Shown: positions 1 through 8,436 of the stretch, in pieces
How the letters are laid out: each line of letters opens with the position of its first letter
Numbering within the stretch: position 1 is the stretch's first letter
DNA from: an uncultured Eubacteriales bacterium
GTDB lineage: Bacteria > Bacillota > Clostridia > Oscillospirales > Oscillospiraceae
NCBI GenBank assembly: GCA_905202605.1
Contig: CAJKSU010000011.1
Span: forward strand, 1 to 28,543
DNA length: 28,543 nt
Direction: 5' to 3'
The notes under the pieces: generated by a model
Database searches by the model: none
Seen by the model: the letters and a program-made list of their open reading frames with translations, nothing else
Told to the model about the DNA's origin: nothing
Position numbers and translations under genes: made by a program

Positions 1-1
1 C

Positions 2-508
2 ATCACCTCCGGCAGCGGCAATCAGGGCATGACCTCATCCATTCCCGTGATCGTCTATGCCAGAGAAATGGGCATGACCCAGGATGCCCTGTATCGGGCG
101 CTGGTGGTGTCCAATCTGGTGACCATTCACCTGAAAACCGGCATCGGCAGCCTTTCCGCCTACTGCGGCGCAACCAGTGCGGGCTGCGGCGCAGGCGCGG
201 GTATCTGCTATCTCTACGGCGGGCGGTATGACCAGATCAGTCATACCATTGTCAATGCCCTTGCCATCAACTCCGGCATGATCTGCGACGGCGCAAAGGC
301 CAGCTGTGCAGCGAAAATCGCTTCCGCAGTGGAAGCGGGACTTTTGGGCATGCAGATGAACATGCACGACAGCCAGTTCTTCGGCGGCGACGGCATTGTC
401 ATTAAGGGTGTGGAGAACACCATTCGTGCGGTGAGCCAGATCGCGCGGGAGGGCATGCGCGGAACCGATCAGGAGATCATCCATCTGATGATCAACGGTG
501 AGGATTGA
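2..508 (+). CDS. L-cysteine desulfidase family protein (UPF0597/CyuA-like), 3' part
   Basis: The 5' end lies outside the window; 168 C-terminal residues are visible in frame 2, beginning ITSGSGNQG. This glycine-rich GSGNQG motif, followed by TSSIPV, a GCGAGAGIC segment and later ICDGAKASC, is characteristic of the UPF0597/YhaM (CyuA) family. Those enzymes use an oxygen-labile [4Fe-4S] cluster to break L-cysteine into pyruvate, ammonia and sulfide, and they are related to the alpha chain of iron-sulfur L-serine dehydratases. The visible cysteines are likely to include cluster ligands. The protein is cytosolic. A LysR gene follows 46 nt downstream with its own promoter and could regulate it. 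L-serine as the true substrate cannot be excluded. Family assignment is firm, substrate less so. Confidence 0.85.
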   Translation: MTSGSGNQGMTSSIPVIVYAREMGMTQDALYRALVVSNLVTIHLKTGIGSLSAYCGATSAGCGAGAGICYLYGGRYDQISHTIVNALAINSGMICDGAKASCAAKIASAVEAGLLGMQMNMHDSQFFGGDGIVIKGVENTIRAVSQIAREGMRGTDQEIIHLMINGED

Positions 509-533
509 TTGCCCTCAGAAATTGTGTTAAAAT
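505..533 (+). promoter_or_regulatory. Promoter of the LysR gene
   Basis: A -35 box TTGATT (505-510) and a -10 box TAAAAT (528-533) are separated by 17 nt. The -35 box overlaps the stop codon of the upstream desulfidase gene, so the regulator can be transcribed independently. An AGGGGG ribosome binding site (542-547) lies 7 nt before the ATG at 555. Confidence 0.6.
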
Positions 534-554
534 AGGCCCGAAGGGGGTGCGCGT

Positions 555-1487
555 ATGACAGTGCTTCAAATGCAGTGCTTTCTGGAGGCTGCGCGAACCG
601 GAAGCTTTGCGGCGGCATCGGAAAAGCTGTATATTTCTCAGCCGACCATGAGCCGCCAGATTCGCACACTGGAGGAGGAGCTTCAGGCGCTGCTGTTCGT
701 GCGGGATCACAACGCGGTGCAGCTTACCGACATCGGGCGGGAGCTGGAGCCGAAGATTCGGGCATTGTATGAGAACTATACGGGCGCCAGCGCGGAGATT
801 AAAGAGGCGGTGAACCGTCGGCTGGATCGGCTGCGCATCGGCATCCTCGACAGCCTGACCTTTACCGATCCCATGCGGGAGGCGGTGCTGATGGTCAAAA
901 AGGCGTATCCCAATGCCCGGATTCAGATCTGCCATCTGCCTCTGCGGCAGAGTACGGCGGCACTGCGGGACGGGACGCTGGACGTACTGTTTATGCTCAA
1001 TACCGCCATGGCGAGCTGGGATCGGCTCCGTTCCATGAAATTCAGCCGGGACAGAATGTGTCTGGCGGTACCCTATGACCACCCCAATGCGGGCATTGCC
1101 AATATTGCCAACGAGGAAATTCAGACGTATTTTGGAGACATGCATTATGTGCTTTTGGCAGCGGAGGAATTTGAGCCGGTGCTGCGCAGCGAAAAGGTCA
1201 GCACCGTGGCGGGCTATCACGAGGACTATGTGAATAAGCTCTCCGGCCCCTTTGCGGAGCTGGATGCGCTGATGATGCTGGCTCATGCGGGCGTGGGCAT
1301 TACCTGCGTCAATGAGACTGGTGTGCTGATGGGCGACCCGAAGGTGCGGCTGATCCCGCTGGTGGATCGGACGCCGGAGGGAAATCTGGAGCATGAGGTG
1401 TTTATCAATCCCTATTGGGTGGAAAACGACGAAAACCCGCTGCTGCGGTACTTCATCGGCTGCCTGAACAAAACAAAGCCTGTATAA
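555..1487 (+). CDS. LysR-family transcriptional regulator
   Basis: A 310-residue protein of typical LysR length. The N-terminal winged helix-turn-helix (about residues 1-60) carries the diagnostic order MQCFLEAARTGSFAAAS, then SQPTMSRQI and LEEELQ. The remainder (about 85-300) has the pattern of a periplasmic-binding-protein-like effector domain, starting at LRIGIL. These proteins act in the cytosol as DNA-binding tetramers, usually next to the genes they control. It lies just downstream of the cysteine desulfidase gene in the same direction, so control of cysteine or serine catabolism is a reasonable guess, but the effector cannot be read from sequence. The start is supported by the preceding AGGGGG and promoter. 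Confidence 0.93.
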   Translation: MTVLQMQCFLEAARTGSFAAASEKLYISQPTMSRQIRTLEEELQALLFVRDHNAVQLTDIGRELEPKIRALYENYTGASAEIKEAVNRRLDRLRIGILDSLTFTDPMREAVLMVKKAYPNARIQICHLPLRQSTAALRDGTLDVLFMLNTAMASWDRLRSMKFSRDRMCLAVPYDHPNAGIANIANEEIQTYFGDMHYVLLAAEEFEPVLRSEKVSTVAGYHEDYVNKLSGPFAELDALMMLAHAGVGITCVNETGVLMGDPKVRLIPLVDRTPEGNLEHEVFINPYWVENDENPLLRYFIGCLNKTKPV

Positions 1488-1503
1488 CCAATATAACAAA
1501 CAG

Positions 1504-1541
1504 CGCGTACCGCAAAATCACTGCGGTACGCGTTGTCTTTT
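1504..1541 (+). terminator. Rho-independent terminator after the LysR gene
   Basis: An 11-bp perfect stem (1504-1514 with 1522-1532, CGCGTACCGCA) closes a 7-nt loop and is followed by GTTGTC and a run of eight or more T. It separates the LysR gene from the convergent aldolase gene. Confidence 0.88.
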
Positions 1542-1588
1542 TTTTGAATCGTGACGATTGGACGGGAAAAACGGTGCTGTGATCCGAA

Positions 1589-2620
1589 TTACAGAATGTC
1601 GATCAGGCGCTTTACGTCCTCCTCCGTAGTGGCCCAGCTGGTGGCAAAGCGCACGGCGGTACGCTCCGCATCCAACTGCTCCCAGAAGCCAAAGGACACC
1701 TGCTTCGACAGCCGGTCATAGGCCTCACGGCTGAGGATCGGAAAGATCTGATTGGTGGGGGACTGGAACAGCAGGGGATAGCCCTTTTCGATGAGCGCCG
1801 CTTGAAGTGCCTGAGCATACCGCACGGCAGAAGCGCCGATCCGGAGATAAAGCTCGTCCTCGAACAGCCGGTCAAACTGAATGCCCAGCAGGCGTCCCTT
1901 GGCGAGCAGCGCCCCGTGCTGCTTGATGATGGTAAAGAAATGGGGGATCAGGCCGGGCTCGGGGAACACCACGGCCTCGCCCAGTAGGGCGCCGCATTTG
2001 GTGCCGCCGATGTAGAAGGCGTCACAGAGCCTTGCCAGATCCGGGAGAGAAACGTCATTTTCCGGGCTGGCAAGGGCATAGGCAAGCCGTGCGCCATCGA
2101 TATACAGGGGAAGATGGTATTTCCGGCAGACCGCATGGATGGCGGTCAGCTCCGCAAGGGAATACAGCGTGCCGTATTCCGTGGGCTGGGAAAGATAGAC
2201 CATGCCGGGCATGACCGTATGCTCCCGGTTGGCGTCGCCGCTGTAAACCTCCATGGCGTGGGCGATGGCTTCGGCGGAGAGCTTCCCCAGCCGGTGGGGC
2301 AGGGTCAGGACCTTGTGACCGCCAAATTCAATGGCTCCGGCCTCATGGGTGCTGATGTGACCGGTTTCGGCGCAGAGCACGCCCTGATAGGAGCGGAGCA
2401 GTGCGTCGATGACCGTGGCATTGGTCTGGGTGCCGCCCACCAGAAAATGTACCCCGGCGTTGGGGCAGCGGCAGGCGGTGCGGATTTTCTCCTTTGCGGC
2501 ATCGCAGTAGGGATCAAAGCCGTAGCCTTCGGTTTTTTCCAGATTGCTGCTCTGCAGCGCCTGAAGGATGGAGGGGTGTGCGCCCTCCATATAGTCGGAG
2601 GTGAAATGCAGCTGGGACAT
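1589..2620 (-). CDS. Low-specificity L-threonine aldolase / beta-eliminating lyase family PLP enzyme
   Basis: A 343-residue fold-type I PLP enzyme. It has the family's landmarks: F-x-S-D-Y-MEGAHP near the N terminus, VGGTQTNATV (61-70) in the cofactor-phosphate region, ETGHI/THEAGAIE (85-98), the pyridine-nitrogen aspartate in IDGARLA (D175), and the Schiff-base lysine in GGTKCG (K208). The expected reaction is retro-aldol cleavage of L-threonine or L-allo-threonine to glycine and acetaldehyde in the cytosol. The ATG at 2620 is preceded by AAGGAG at good spacing. It is divergent from argS and convergent with the LysR gene, so it forms a single-gene unit. Other beta-hydroxy amino acids or a tyrosine/tryptophan-lyase-like activity are possible, but length and motifs fit threonine aldolase best. 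Confidence 0.9.
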   Translation of the reverse strand: MSQLHFTSDYMEGAHPSILQALQSSNLEKTEGYGFDPYCDAAKEKIRTACRCPNAGVHFLVGGTQTNATVIDALLRSYQGVLCAETGHISTHEAGAIEFGGHKVLTLPHRLGKLSAEAIAHAMEVYSGDANREHTVMPGMVYLSQPTEYGTLYSLAELTAIHAVCRKYHLPLYIDGARLAYALASPENDVSLPDLARLCDAFYIGGTKCGALLGEAVVFPEPGLIPHFFTIIKQHGALLAKGRLLGIQFDRLFEDELYLRIGASAVRYAQALQAALIEKGYPLLFQSPTNQIFPILSREAYDRLSKQVSFGFWEQLDAERTAVRFATSWATTEEDVKRLIDIL

Positions 2621-2653
2621 GGGAAGGACTCCTTTTTGACAGATTTATTTCCT

Positions 2654-2682
2654 ATTATACAGGAAGATAATCCCGAATGCAA
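2654..2682 (-). promoter_or_regulatory. Promoter of the threonine aldolase gene
   Basis: On the minus strand, TTGCAT (2682-2677) and a perfect TATAAT (2659-2654) are 17 nt apart, about 34 nt upstream of the start codon. Confidence 0.7.
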
Positions 2683-2707
2683 CGATTCGATTGCCGGAAG
2701 CACTGTG

Positions 2708-2736
2708 TTTACACCGACGGAAATCCGTGATATAAT
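2708..2736 (+). promoter_or_regulatory. Promoter of argS-sfsA
   Basis: TTTACA (2708-2713) and a perfect TATAAT (2731-2736) with a 17-nt spacer. It lies back to back with the aldolase promoter and about 48 nt upstream of the argS start codon. Confidence 0.72.
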
Positions 2737-2783
2737 AATTTTAACTATGGTCTTTGACCGTCTTTGGGAAAGGAAACTGAACT

Positions 2784-4553
2784 ATGGAAAAACTCATTGA
2801 TCGGATCTCCGGTCAGGTGTCCGCCGCCTTTGAGGCCGCAGGCTATGCCCCGGAGCTGGGACGGGTCAGCGTTTCGGCGCGCCCGGATCTGTGCGAATAT
2901 CAGTGCAACGGCAGCATGAAGGCTGCAAAGCAGTATCATAAAGCGCCCATCCAGATTGCAGAGGAGGCTGTGGCGCAGCTAAAGGGCAATCCGGCGTTTC
3001 TGTCTGTTGAGGCAGTAAAGCCCGGCTTTATCAATCTGCGCCTTGCACCGGAGTATGTGGCGGCGTATTTAAAGGAAATGTCCAAGGCGGACAGATTCGG
3101 CCTTCAGGGAGAGGAAACGCCCAAAACCGTGGTCATCGACTACGGCGGAGCCAACGTGGCAAAGCCCCTGCACGTGGGTCACATCCGTCCCGCCATCATC
3201 GGTGAGGCGGTCAAGCGCATTGAGCGGTATATGGGCAACCATGTGATCGGCGATGTACATCTGGGCGACTGGGGTCTTCAAATGGGGCTGATCATCGAAG
3301 GCATCCGGGAGCGCCAGCCGGAGCTTCCCTATTTCGATCCGGATTTTCAGGGGGAGTATCCCACGGAGCCGCCCTTTACCATCTCTGAGCTGGAGCAGAT
3401 CTATCCCGCCGCTTCCGCCAAGAGCAAGGAGGATGCGGAGTTTTCCGCCCGCGCTCATGAGGCGACCCTCAAGCTCCAGCAGGGCGACCGGGGCTATATG
3501 GCCATCTGGCATCACGTGATGAACGTGTCCGTGGCGGATCTCAAGAAGAACTATAAGAACCTCAACGTGGAATTCGACCTGTGGAAGGGCGAAAGCGATG
3601 CAGAGCCGTATATTGCCGATATGGTGAAGTATCTGAAGGACGGCGGCTATGCGGTGGAGAGTCAGGGGGCGCTGGTGGTCAACGTGCAGGAGCCGGAGGA
3701 TAAGAAGGAAATCCCGCCCTGCATCATTCTGAAATCCGACGGTGCGACCCTGTATGCAACCACTGACCTTGCCACGCTGGTACAGCGGGAGCAGGATTAT
3801 CATCCTGACAAGGTGCTCTATGTGGTGGACAAGCGGCAGGCGCTGCACTTTGAGCAGGTGTTCCGCACTGCAAAGAAGTCCCACATTGTACCTGAGACTA
3901 CCAAGCTCCAGTTCCTTGGCTTCGGCACCATGAACGGAAAGGACGGCAAGCCCTTTAAGACCCGTTCCGGCGGCGTGATGCGGCTGGAGTACCTGATCTC
4001 CGAGATCACCGATACCGTCAAGCAGCGGATTTTGGAGAACAATATCATCACCGGTGACGCGGTGGACGAGATCGCAGGCATCATTGCTGTGGCGGCGCTG
4101 AAATACGGCGACCTTTCCAACCTTGCCACCAAGGACTATGCCTTTGATATGGATCGGTTCTCCGCCTTTGAGGGCAACACCGGCCCCTATATCCTCTATA
4201 CCATTGTTCGGATCAAGTCCATTCTGGCAAAGTATCAGGAAAAGACCGGCAGCGATTCCATGCAGGCGGAGCTGCTGCCGCCCCAGAACCAGATTGAAAA
4301 GGATCTCATGCTCCAGATCAGCCGGTTTGCAGACAATATTCAGCTTTCCTATCGGGACACCCAGCCCAATGTGCTGTGCGCCTATATCTATGACCTCTGC
4401 GGTGCGGTGAACCGGTTCTATCATGAAACTCGAATCCTCACTGAAACCGATGAAAAACGCCAGCAGGGCTATATCGCGCTCATTACTCTGGCAAAGCGGG
4501 TGCTGGAAACCTGCATTGACCTTTTGGGCTTTGAAGCGCCGGAGAAAATGTAA
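2784..4553 (+). CDS. argS: Arginyl-tRNA synthetase
   Basis: A 589-residue class I aminoacyl-tRNA synthetase, the normal length for bacterial ArgRS, charging tRNA-Arg in the cytosol. The N-terminal ~100 residues match the ArgRS-specific tRNA D-loop recognition domain. The HIGH signature is HVGH (130-133) inside GGANVAKPLHVGHIRP. The KMSKS position reads FKTRSGG, as in many ArgRS that lack a canonical KMSKS. The C-terminal part (about 470-589) with NTGPYILYTIVRI and the helical tail is the DALR anticodon-binding domain. The ATG follows AAAGGA at about 9 nt. The stop codon abuts the TTG start of sfsA, so the two are co-transcribed. Confidence 0.97.
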   Translation: MEKLIDRISGQVSAAFEAAGYAPELGRVSVSARPDLCEYQCNGSMKAAKQYHKAPIQIAEEAVAQLKGNPAFLSVEAVKPGFINLRLAPEYVAAYLKEMSKADRFGLQGEETPKTVVIDYGGANVAKPLHVGHIRPAIIGEAVKRIERYMGNHVIGDVHLGDWGLQMGLIIEGIRERQPELPYFDPDFQGEYPTEPPFTISELEQIYPAASAKSKEDAEFSARAHEATLKLQQGDRGYMAIWHHVMNVSVADLKKNYKNLNVEFDLWKGESDAEPYIADMVKYLKDGGYAVESQGALVVNVQEPEDKKEIPPCIILKSDGATLYATTDLATLVQREQDYHPDKVLYVVDKRQALHFEQVFRTAKKSHIVPETTKLQFLGFGTMNGKDGKPFKTRSGGVMRLEYLISEITDTVKQRILENNIITGDAVDEIAGIIAVAALKYGDLSNLATKDYAFDMDRFSAFEGNTGPYILYTIVRIKSILAKYQEKTGSDSMQAELLPPQNQIEKDLMLQISRFADNIQLSYRDTQPNVLCAYIYDLCGAVNRFYHETRILTETDEKRQQGYIALITLAKRVLETCIDLLGFEAPEKM

Positions 4554-5231
4554 TTGCGTTATTCAAATGTTCAGTTGGGGCGGTTTATCAGCCGCCCCAA
4601 CCGTTTTATCGCCCACGTGGAGCTGGATGGAAAGACAGAGGTCTGCCATGTAAAGAATACCGGGCGCTACCGGGAGCTGCTGGTTCCCGGCGCAGGGGTC
4701 TGGTGTGCGGCGGCGGACAATCCGAATCGCAAGACAGCCTATGATCTCATTGCGGTGGAAAAGGGGTCATACCTTGTGAACATGGACGCTCAGGCGCCCA
4801 ATCAGGCGGTGGGGGAGTGGCTCAGGGCAGGCGGACTGGGGCAGGCTCAGGTAGTGCTGCCGGAGCGGCGGTTTCATGATTCCCGGTTCGATTTCTATCT
4901 GGAACGGGACGGGAAGCCCATGTATCTGGAGGTCAAGGGCGTAACGCTGGAGGAACGCGGCATTTGCCGCTTCCCGGATGCACCCACCCAGCGCGGGGCA
5001 AGGCACCTTAGAGAGCTGATTCTTGCCAAGGAGCAGGGGTATGATGCGGCGGTGCTGTTTGTAATCCAGATGGCTCCGGTTCGGTATCTGGAACCCAACG
5101 ACGCCACAGACCCGGAGTTCGGCAAAGCCCTCCGTGAGGCTGCGGCAAAGGGCGTGGAAGTTCTGGCGGTGGATTGCCGGGTGACCCCGGATACCATGAC
5201 CATCGGGGAGCCGGTGGAGGTACATCTATAA
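4554..5231 (+). CDS. sfsA: SfsA family DNA/RNA nuclease (sugar fermentation stimulation protein)
   Basis: A 225-residue protein of the usual SfsA length. Family landmarks are NTGRYRELLVPG near residues 36-47, SRFDFYLE followed by YLEVKGVTLE (the PD-(D/E)XK-like acidic and lysine core), and FPDAPTQRG followed by RHLREL. In E. coli the protein was named for maltose metabolism and binds DNA; the fold predicts a nuclease, but the physiological substrate is uncertain. The start is an inferred TTG directly after the argS stop: no ATG fits the conserved N terminus, and GGAG at 4541 is about 9 nt upstream. It ends just before a strong terminator. Confidence 0.92.
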   Translation: MRYSNVQLGRFISRPNRFIAHVELDGKTEVCHVKNTGRYRELLVPGAGVWCAAADNPNRKTAYDLIAVEKGSYLVNMDAQAPNQAVGEWLRAGGLGQAQVVLPERRFHDSRFDFYLERDGKPMYLEVKGVTLEERGICRFPDAPTQRGARHLRELILAKEQGYDAAVLFVIQMAPVRYLEPNDATDPEFGKALREAAAKGVEVLAVDCRVTPDTMTIGEPVEVHL

Positions 5232-5234
5232 AAT

Positions 5235-5272
5235 AAAGGACAGCGCTGAGGAAATTCGGCGCTGTCCTTTTT
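5235..5272 (+). terminator. Terminator between sfsA and the convergent YolD-like gene (probably bidirectional)
   Basis: The arms AAAGGACAGCGC and GCGCTGTCCTTT form a 12-bp stem followed by T residues. The A-rich left flank gives a T-rich tail on the minus strand, so it can also serve the convergent gene ending at 5278. Confidence 0.85.
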
Positions 5273-5277
5273 CTGTC

Positions 5278-5709
5278 CTATGGCTCCATGGCCTGCTCCG
5301 GAAAATCGGAGCAGTGGAGCTGGGCAATATCATCAATTGGAATCTGCGTGCCGTCCGTCAGCAGGAGGCAGCGGGCGGTGAGATCCATGCGGCGGAGCGC
5401 TCCGGCGGCGGAGACATAAGCACCGCCGTCCTTTTTCTGATCCGGGAGAAAATAGACGGCGGTCACCGGGGGCTGTTGGGCGCAATGCGCCTGCAAATAG
5501 ACCAGCACCCGGTTGATGGACTGCTTTTCGTCCTCGCTCAGCTCAATGCGCCCCTCCGTCAGCCGGGCGGTTTCCCGCACGGCGGCTTCATAGCCGGTAA
5601 GCGCCGCAAAGGGCGCGAACTGCGCGGCACGATCCATGCGGGACATGGGCGGATGTGCCGCGGAAACCGGACGGCTCCGGTATAGAATATCATCATAGGG
5701 TCCTGCCAT
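5278..5709 (-). CDS. YolD-like family protein
   Basis: A 143-residue protein with the YolD-like signature: an N-terminal YDDILY and then MSRMDRAAQFAPFAALTGYEAAV, followed by a helical stretch and a beta-rich C-terminal half. The biochemical role is unknown. These genes are commonly found directly beside Y-family polymerase genes, as here: it starts 18 nt downstream of the polymerase stop codon on the same strand, with GGAGGAAG before its ATG. A small accessory or regulatory role in translesion synthesis is inferred from context only. Confidence 0.8.
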   Translation of the reverse strand: MAGPYDDILYRSRPVSAAHPPMSRMDRAAQFAPFAALTGYEAAVRETARLTEGRIELSEDEKQSINRVLVYLQAHCAQQPPVTAVYFLPDQKKDGGAYVSAAGALRRMDLTARCLLLTDGTQIPIDDIAQLHCSDFPEQAMEP

Positions 5710-5727
5710 GGAATGCTTCCTCCGTTT

Positions 5728-7239
5728 TTATGCTTTGTGTCCGCCGATCTGACCGTTGCGCTGGCGGGCGGTAGCGCCTTCTTTCAAGTTCATGCCCTTT
5801 AAAATGGCGTTCTTTCCGAACTTTTTCCGAATGGAGAGCATGGCCTCCTGCATTTTCTCCTCCCGGGCAAGCACCTCCTGCTGAGCGGCCTCGGCGGCGG
5901 GATCGGCAAACAGGCTCAGCTGCTGGAGCTCGTCCTGCCCTGCGGTTTTTGCATCCTTCAGACGGCAGGCAGTGACATAGATGCGCCGCACCAGCAGCTC
6001 CCGGCTGACGATCCGGTCAAACAGCGCCGTGACGGCCTCCATGATCTCATGGGTGGAAGAGGAATAGCCGGGGAGATTGGCGGTGCCGTGGGCATGCTTG
6101 GGGATTTTACGCCCATAGCGGTCGGTGGTCACAGGGCCGTGGTATTGGGCGCGCCGCTGGGGATCAGACAGGTTTTCAATGTCATAGCCCACAGTCAGCG
6201 TCAGCTGATTGGTTTTCACCCCCTTGTCCACCAGATCCAATACCAGAAGGTCGGTCATCTCCTGCGTGACCAGCCGAGCCTTGTCGAAGGGATAGGGGGA
6301 CTGGAGCACTTGCCCGGAGCTGGTGCTGCTGGTCTGAGGCTTATAGGCCTTGATATCCGAAATGGTGCATGGCTCACAGCCCCATGCATGGTCAATGAGC
6401 AGTTCCGCATGGACGCCGAACAGCTTGTAGAGCAGCTCCTCATTATAAAACTCGTTGGAGCCGCCCAGCGAGCAGCGGGCAATGTCACCCATGGTGAAAA
6501 GCCCCTTTTCCTGAAGCTTTTTGGCGTAGCCCGTTCCCACCCGCCAGAAATCCGTCAGGGGGCGGTGGCTCCAGAGCTGTTTCCGATAGCTCAGCTCGTC
6601 CAGCTGGGCGATGCGTACCCCGTGGGCATCCGGCTGAATGTGCTTTGCACCAATGTCCATGGCGATTTTTGCCAGATAAAGGTTGGTGCCGATGCCGGCG
6701 GTGGCGGTGATGCCGGTCTGAGCCAGTACGTCCAAAATCATGTTCCGCACCAGCTCCTGCGGGGACAGGTGGTAGGTGCGGAGATACCGGGTGGCGTCGA
6801 TGAATACCTCGTCAATGGAGTACACGTGGATATCCTCCGGAGCAACATAGCCAAGGTAGATTTGGTAAATCTGCGTGCTGACCTCCATATAGCATGCCAT
6901 CTGCGGGGGTGCGACGATATAATCCAGCCGGAGCGCCGGATGCTCCGACAATTCCCTTGCGCTGGTGGAGGAGCCAGTAAGCTTCCGTCCCGGGGCGAGC
7001 CGGGTGCGCTGATTGTTGATCTCCCGTACCCGCTGAACCACCTCAAACAGCCGCGCCCGTCCGGGAATGCCATAGGCTTTCAGTGCAGGGGATACCGCCA
7101 GACAGATGGTCTTTTCCGTGCGGCTGGGATCGGCCACCACCAGATTGGCGTCCATGGGATCAAGCCCCCGTTGGACGCACTCCACCGAGGCATAAAAGGA
7201 CTTGAGATCAATGGCGAAATAGGTGCGCGGATCAGACAT
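5728..7239 (-). CDS. Y-family DNA polymerase (UmuC/UvrX/DinB-like)
   Basis: A 503-residue translesion polymerase. Metal-binding residues appear in AIDLKSFYASVE (D11, E20) and in the catalytic SIDE motif (D143, E144) within VYSIDEVFIDAT. The nucleotide-pocket aromatic pair is F15-Y16. A helix-hairpin-helix-like thumb segment (DFWRVGTGYAKKLQEKG) and a little-finger domain follow. The tail is long and charged, with a possible QLSLF beta-clamp-binding motif (about residues 438-442). It resembles the Gram-positive UvrX/YqjW group more than canonical DinB, judged by length and the YolD partner. The ATG is preceded by GGGAGG. The pair is probably part of a damage response, but I see no convincing LexA box upstream. 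Confidence 0.92.
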   Translation of the reverse strand: MSDPRTYFAIDLKSFYASVECVQRGLDPMDANLVVADPSRTEKTICLAVSPALKAYGIPGRARLFEVVQRVREINNQRTRLAPGRKLTGSSTSARELSEHPALRLDYIVAPPQMACYMEVSTQIYQIYLGYVAPEDIHVYSIDEVFIDATRYLRTYHLSPQELVRNMILDVLAQTGITATAGIGTNLYLAKIAMDIGAKHIQPDAHGVRIAQLDELSYRKQLWSHRPLTDFWRVGTGYAKKLQEKGLFTMGDIARCSLGGSNEFYNEELLYKLFGVHAELLIDHAWGCEPCTISDIKAYKPQTSSTSSGQVLQSPYPFDKARLVTQEMTDLLVLDLVDKGVKTNQLTLTVGYDIENLSDPQRRAQYHGPVTTDRYGRKIPKHAHGTANLPGYSSSTHEIMEAVTALFDRIVSRELLVRRIYVTACRLKDAKTAGQDELQQLSLFADPAAEAAQQEVLAREEKMQEAMLSIRKKFGKNAILKGMNLKEGATARQRNGQIGGHKA

Positions 7240-7269
7240 TGCGGTATGCCTCCCTTCATTTTCAAGGTT

Positions 7270-7299
7270 ATTCTATCATAAAATCCGATTTTTACGCAA
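7270..7299 (-). promoter_or_regulatory. Promoter of the Y-family polymerase-YolD unit
   Basis: On the minus strand, TTGCGT (7299-7294) and TAGAAT (7275-7270) are 18 nt apart, about 30 nt upstream of the ATG. No clear GAAC-N4-GTTC LexA site overlaps it. Confidence 0.45.
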
Positions 7300-7305
7300 T
7301 GGCGG

Positions 7306-7337
7306 AAAAACGCTGTGTCCGAAAAAAGACACAGCGT
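7306..7337 (-). terminator. Terminator of the esterase gene
   Basis: A 10-bp perfect stem (7310-7319 with 7328-7337, ACGCTGTGTC and its complement) with an A-rich loop. On the minus strand it is followed by TTTTT, so it ends the esterase transcript 6 nt past its stop codon. Confidence 0.85.
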
Positions 7338-7342
7338 AACAG

Positions 7343-8296
7343 TCATTCCAACAGGAAATTTCCAATATGCTCCATGGCCTGCGCGGCCTTTTTGATGGGG
7401 AACATCTGGAACACGTGCCACATGTCCTGCCATTCCTCCATGCGGCATACCACGCCTGCGGCGGTCATTCTCTGACGGAGCATGGCGGTGTCGGAATAGA
7501 GAATCTCGTTGGAGCCGACCTGCACCAGCGTGGGCGGAAAGCCGGTAAAATCGCCGTACAGCGGGGAAAGCTCCGGATTTTTGAGATCGCCGTCTCCGGC
7601 GTAGGCGCTGCGCACGGCGCGGATATAGTCCTCGGTGATAGAGGGATCCAGTTCCCTCCGGGCGGTGTAGGATTCTCCGGATGCGGTCATATCCGTCCAT
7701 GGGGACATGAGCACCAGCTGACCCGGCAGCATCCGCCCCTTTGATTTGAGCCGATGGCACAGCACCAGCGCCAAGTTGCCTCCGGCGGAATCTCCGGCAA
7801 CAGTCACATCCTTTGCACCGTAGCCCTGATACATCAGATAGTCCCATGCCCGTTCGGCGTCCTCCACTGCGGCAGGGAAGGGATGCTCCGGAGCAAGACG
7901 GTATTCAAAGCTCAGGGTCTCCCGGCCCGTGACATGGGAGAGCTTGGAGGCCAGTGGACGGGAATAGCCCAGATTGCCGCTGGTATAGCCGCCGCCGTGG
8001 CAGTAGAGAATGACCTTTCGGCGGTCATGCCCCCACTCCGGGCGCACCCATGCGGCATTCATGCCGTTCAGAGAAAATGGCTCCCACCGCATTCCGATCA
8101 TGGGGGTGATCAGTCGCCCCAACAGCTCCTGCCCGGCACGCTGACGCTCCAGATCCTTCTGCGTCATGGATTCCGGAGAGGCGGCGGAGTGTACTGCCTT
8201 AAGGGCGCGCATCATCAGCGCAAGCCGCCTTTCCTCAGCATGAACCTTGCGCTGCTGCTTGCTTTCGATATGATAACGGGTGGTGGTCTTTTTCAT
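7343..8296 (-). CDS. Alpha/beta-hydrolase, hormone-sensitive-lipase-type esterase
   Basis: A 317-residue HSL-family (family IV) carboxylesterase. It shows the oxyanion-hole motif HGGGY (100-104), the nucleophile elbow GDSAGGN (Ser170), YRLAPEHPFPAA (132-143), a catalytic aspartate in LYSDTAM (D269) and a histidine in DMWHVF (H294). The complete triad suggests an active cytosolic hydrolase of short-chain acyl esters; the natural substrate is unknown. A Met six codons upstream (8314) is possible, but AGGAGG lies between the two and is well spaced only for the ATG at 8296. It is a single-gene unit, divergent from the acyltransferase gene. Confidence 0.9.
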   Translation of the reverse strand: MKKTTTRYHIESKQQRKVHAEERRLALMMRALKAVHSAASPESMTQKDLERQRAGQELLGRLITPMIGMRWEPFSLNGMNAAWVRPEWGHDRRKVILYCHGGGYTSGNLGYSRPLASKLSHVTGRETLSFEYRLAPEHPFPAAVEDAERAWDYLMYQGYGAKDVTVAGDSAGGNLALVLCHRLKSKGRMLPGQLVLMSPWTDMTASGESYTARRELDPSITEDYIRAVRSAYAGDGDLKNPELSPLYGDFTGFPPTLVQVGSNEILYSDTAMLRQRMTAAGVVCRMEEWQDMWHVFQMFPIKKAAQAMEHIGNFLLE

Positions 8297-8332
8297 GCTG
8301 TGTCCTCCTGGCATGGTGTGGATGGTGAAACC

Positions 8333-8361
8333 AATATAGCATAGTTTGCGTCAGATTGCAA
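8333..8361 (-). promoter_or_regulatory. Promoter of the esterase gene
   Basis: On the minus strand, TTGCAA (8361-8356) and TATATT (8338-8333) are separated by 17 nt, about 36 nt upstream of the chosen start. Confidence 0.62.
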
Positions 8362-8382
8362 TGGAACGGCGGGAAAAGACGG

Positions 8383-8411
8383 TTGCATGGCGGCGCGGGT
8401 TGGAGTATAAT
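8383..8411 (+). promoter_or_regulatory. Promoter of the acyltransferase-DUF6320 pair
   Basis: TTGCAT (8383-8388) and a perfect TATAAT (8406-8411) with a 17-nt spacer, ending 25 nt before the start codon at 8437. Transcription from here excludes an upstream in-frame ATG at 8356. Confidence 0.7.
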
Positions 8412-8436
8412 ATGGGGACGGAAGGGGGCGGAGCCA

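Noticed and set aside
3069..4424. Long minus-strand ORF opposite argS (and similar ones opposite the HypF and other genes)
   Set aside because: They are antisense shadows of strongly conserved genes in GC-rich DNA, with no domain, no ribosome binding site and arginine/histidine/leucine-rich composition.
8297..8314. ATG at 8314 as the esterase start
   Set aside because: It has no ribosome binding site upstream, while a perfect AGGAGG lies just downstream of it and fits the ATG at 8296.
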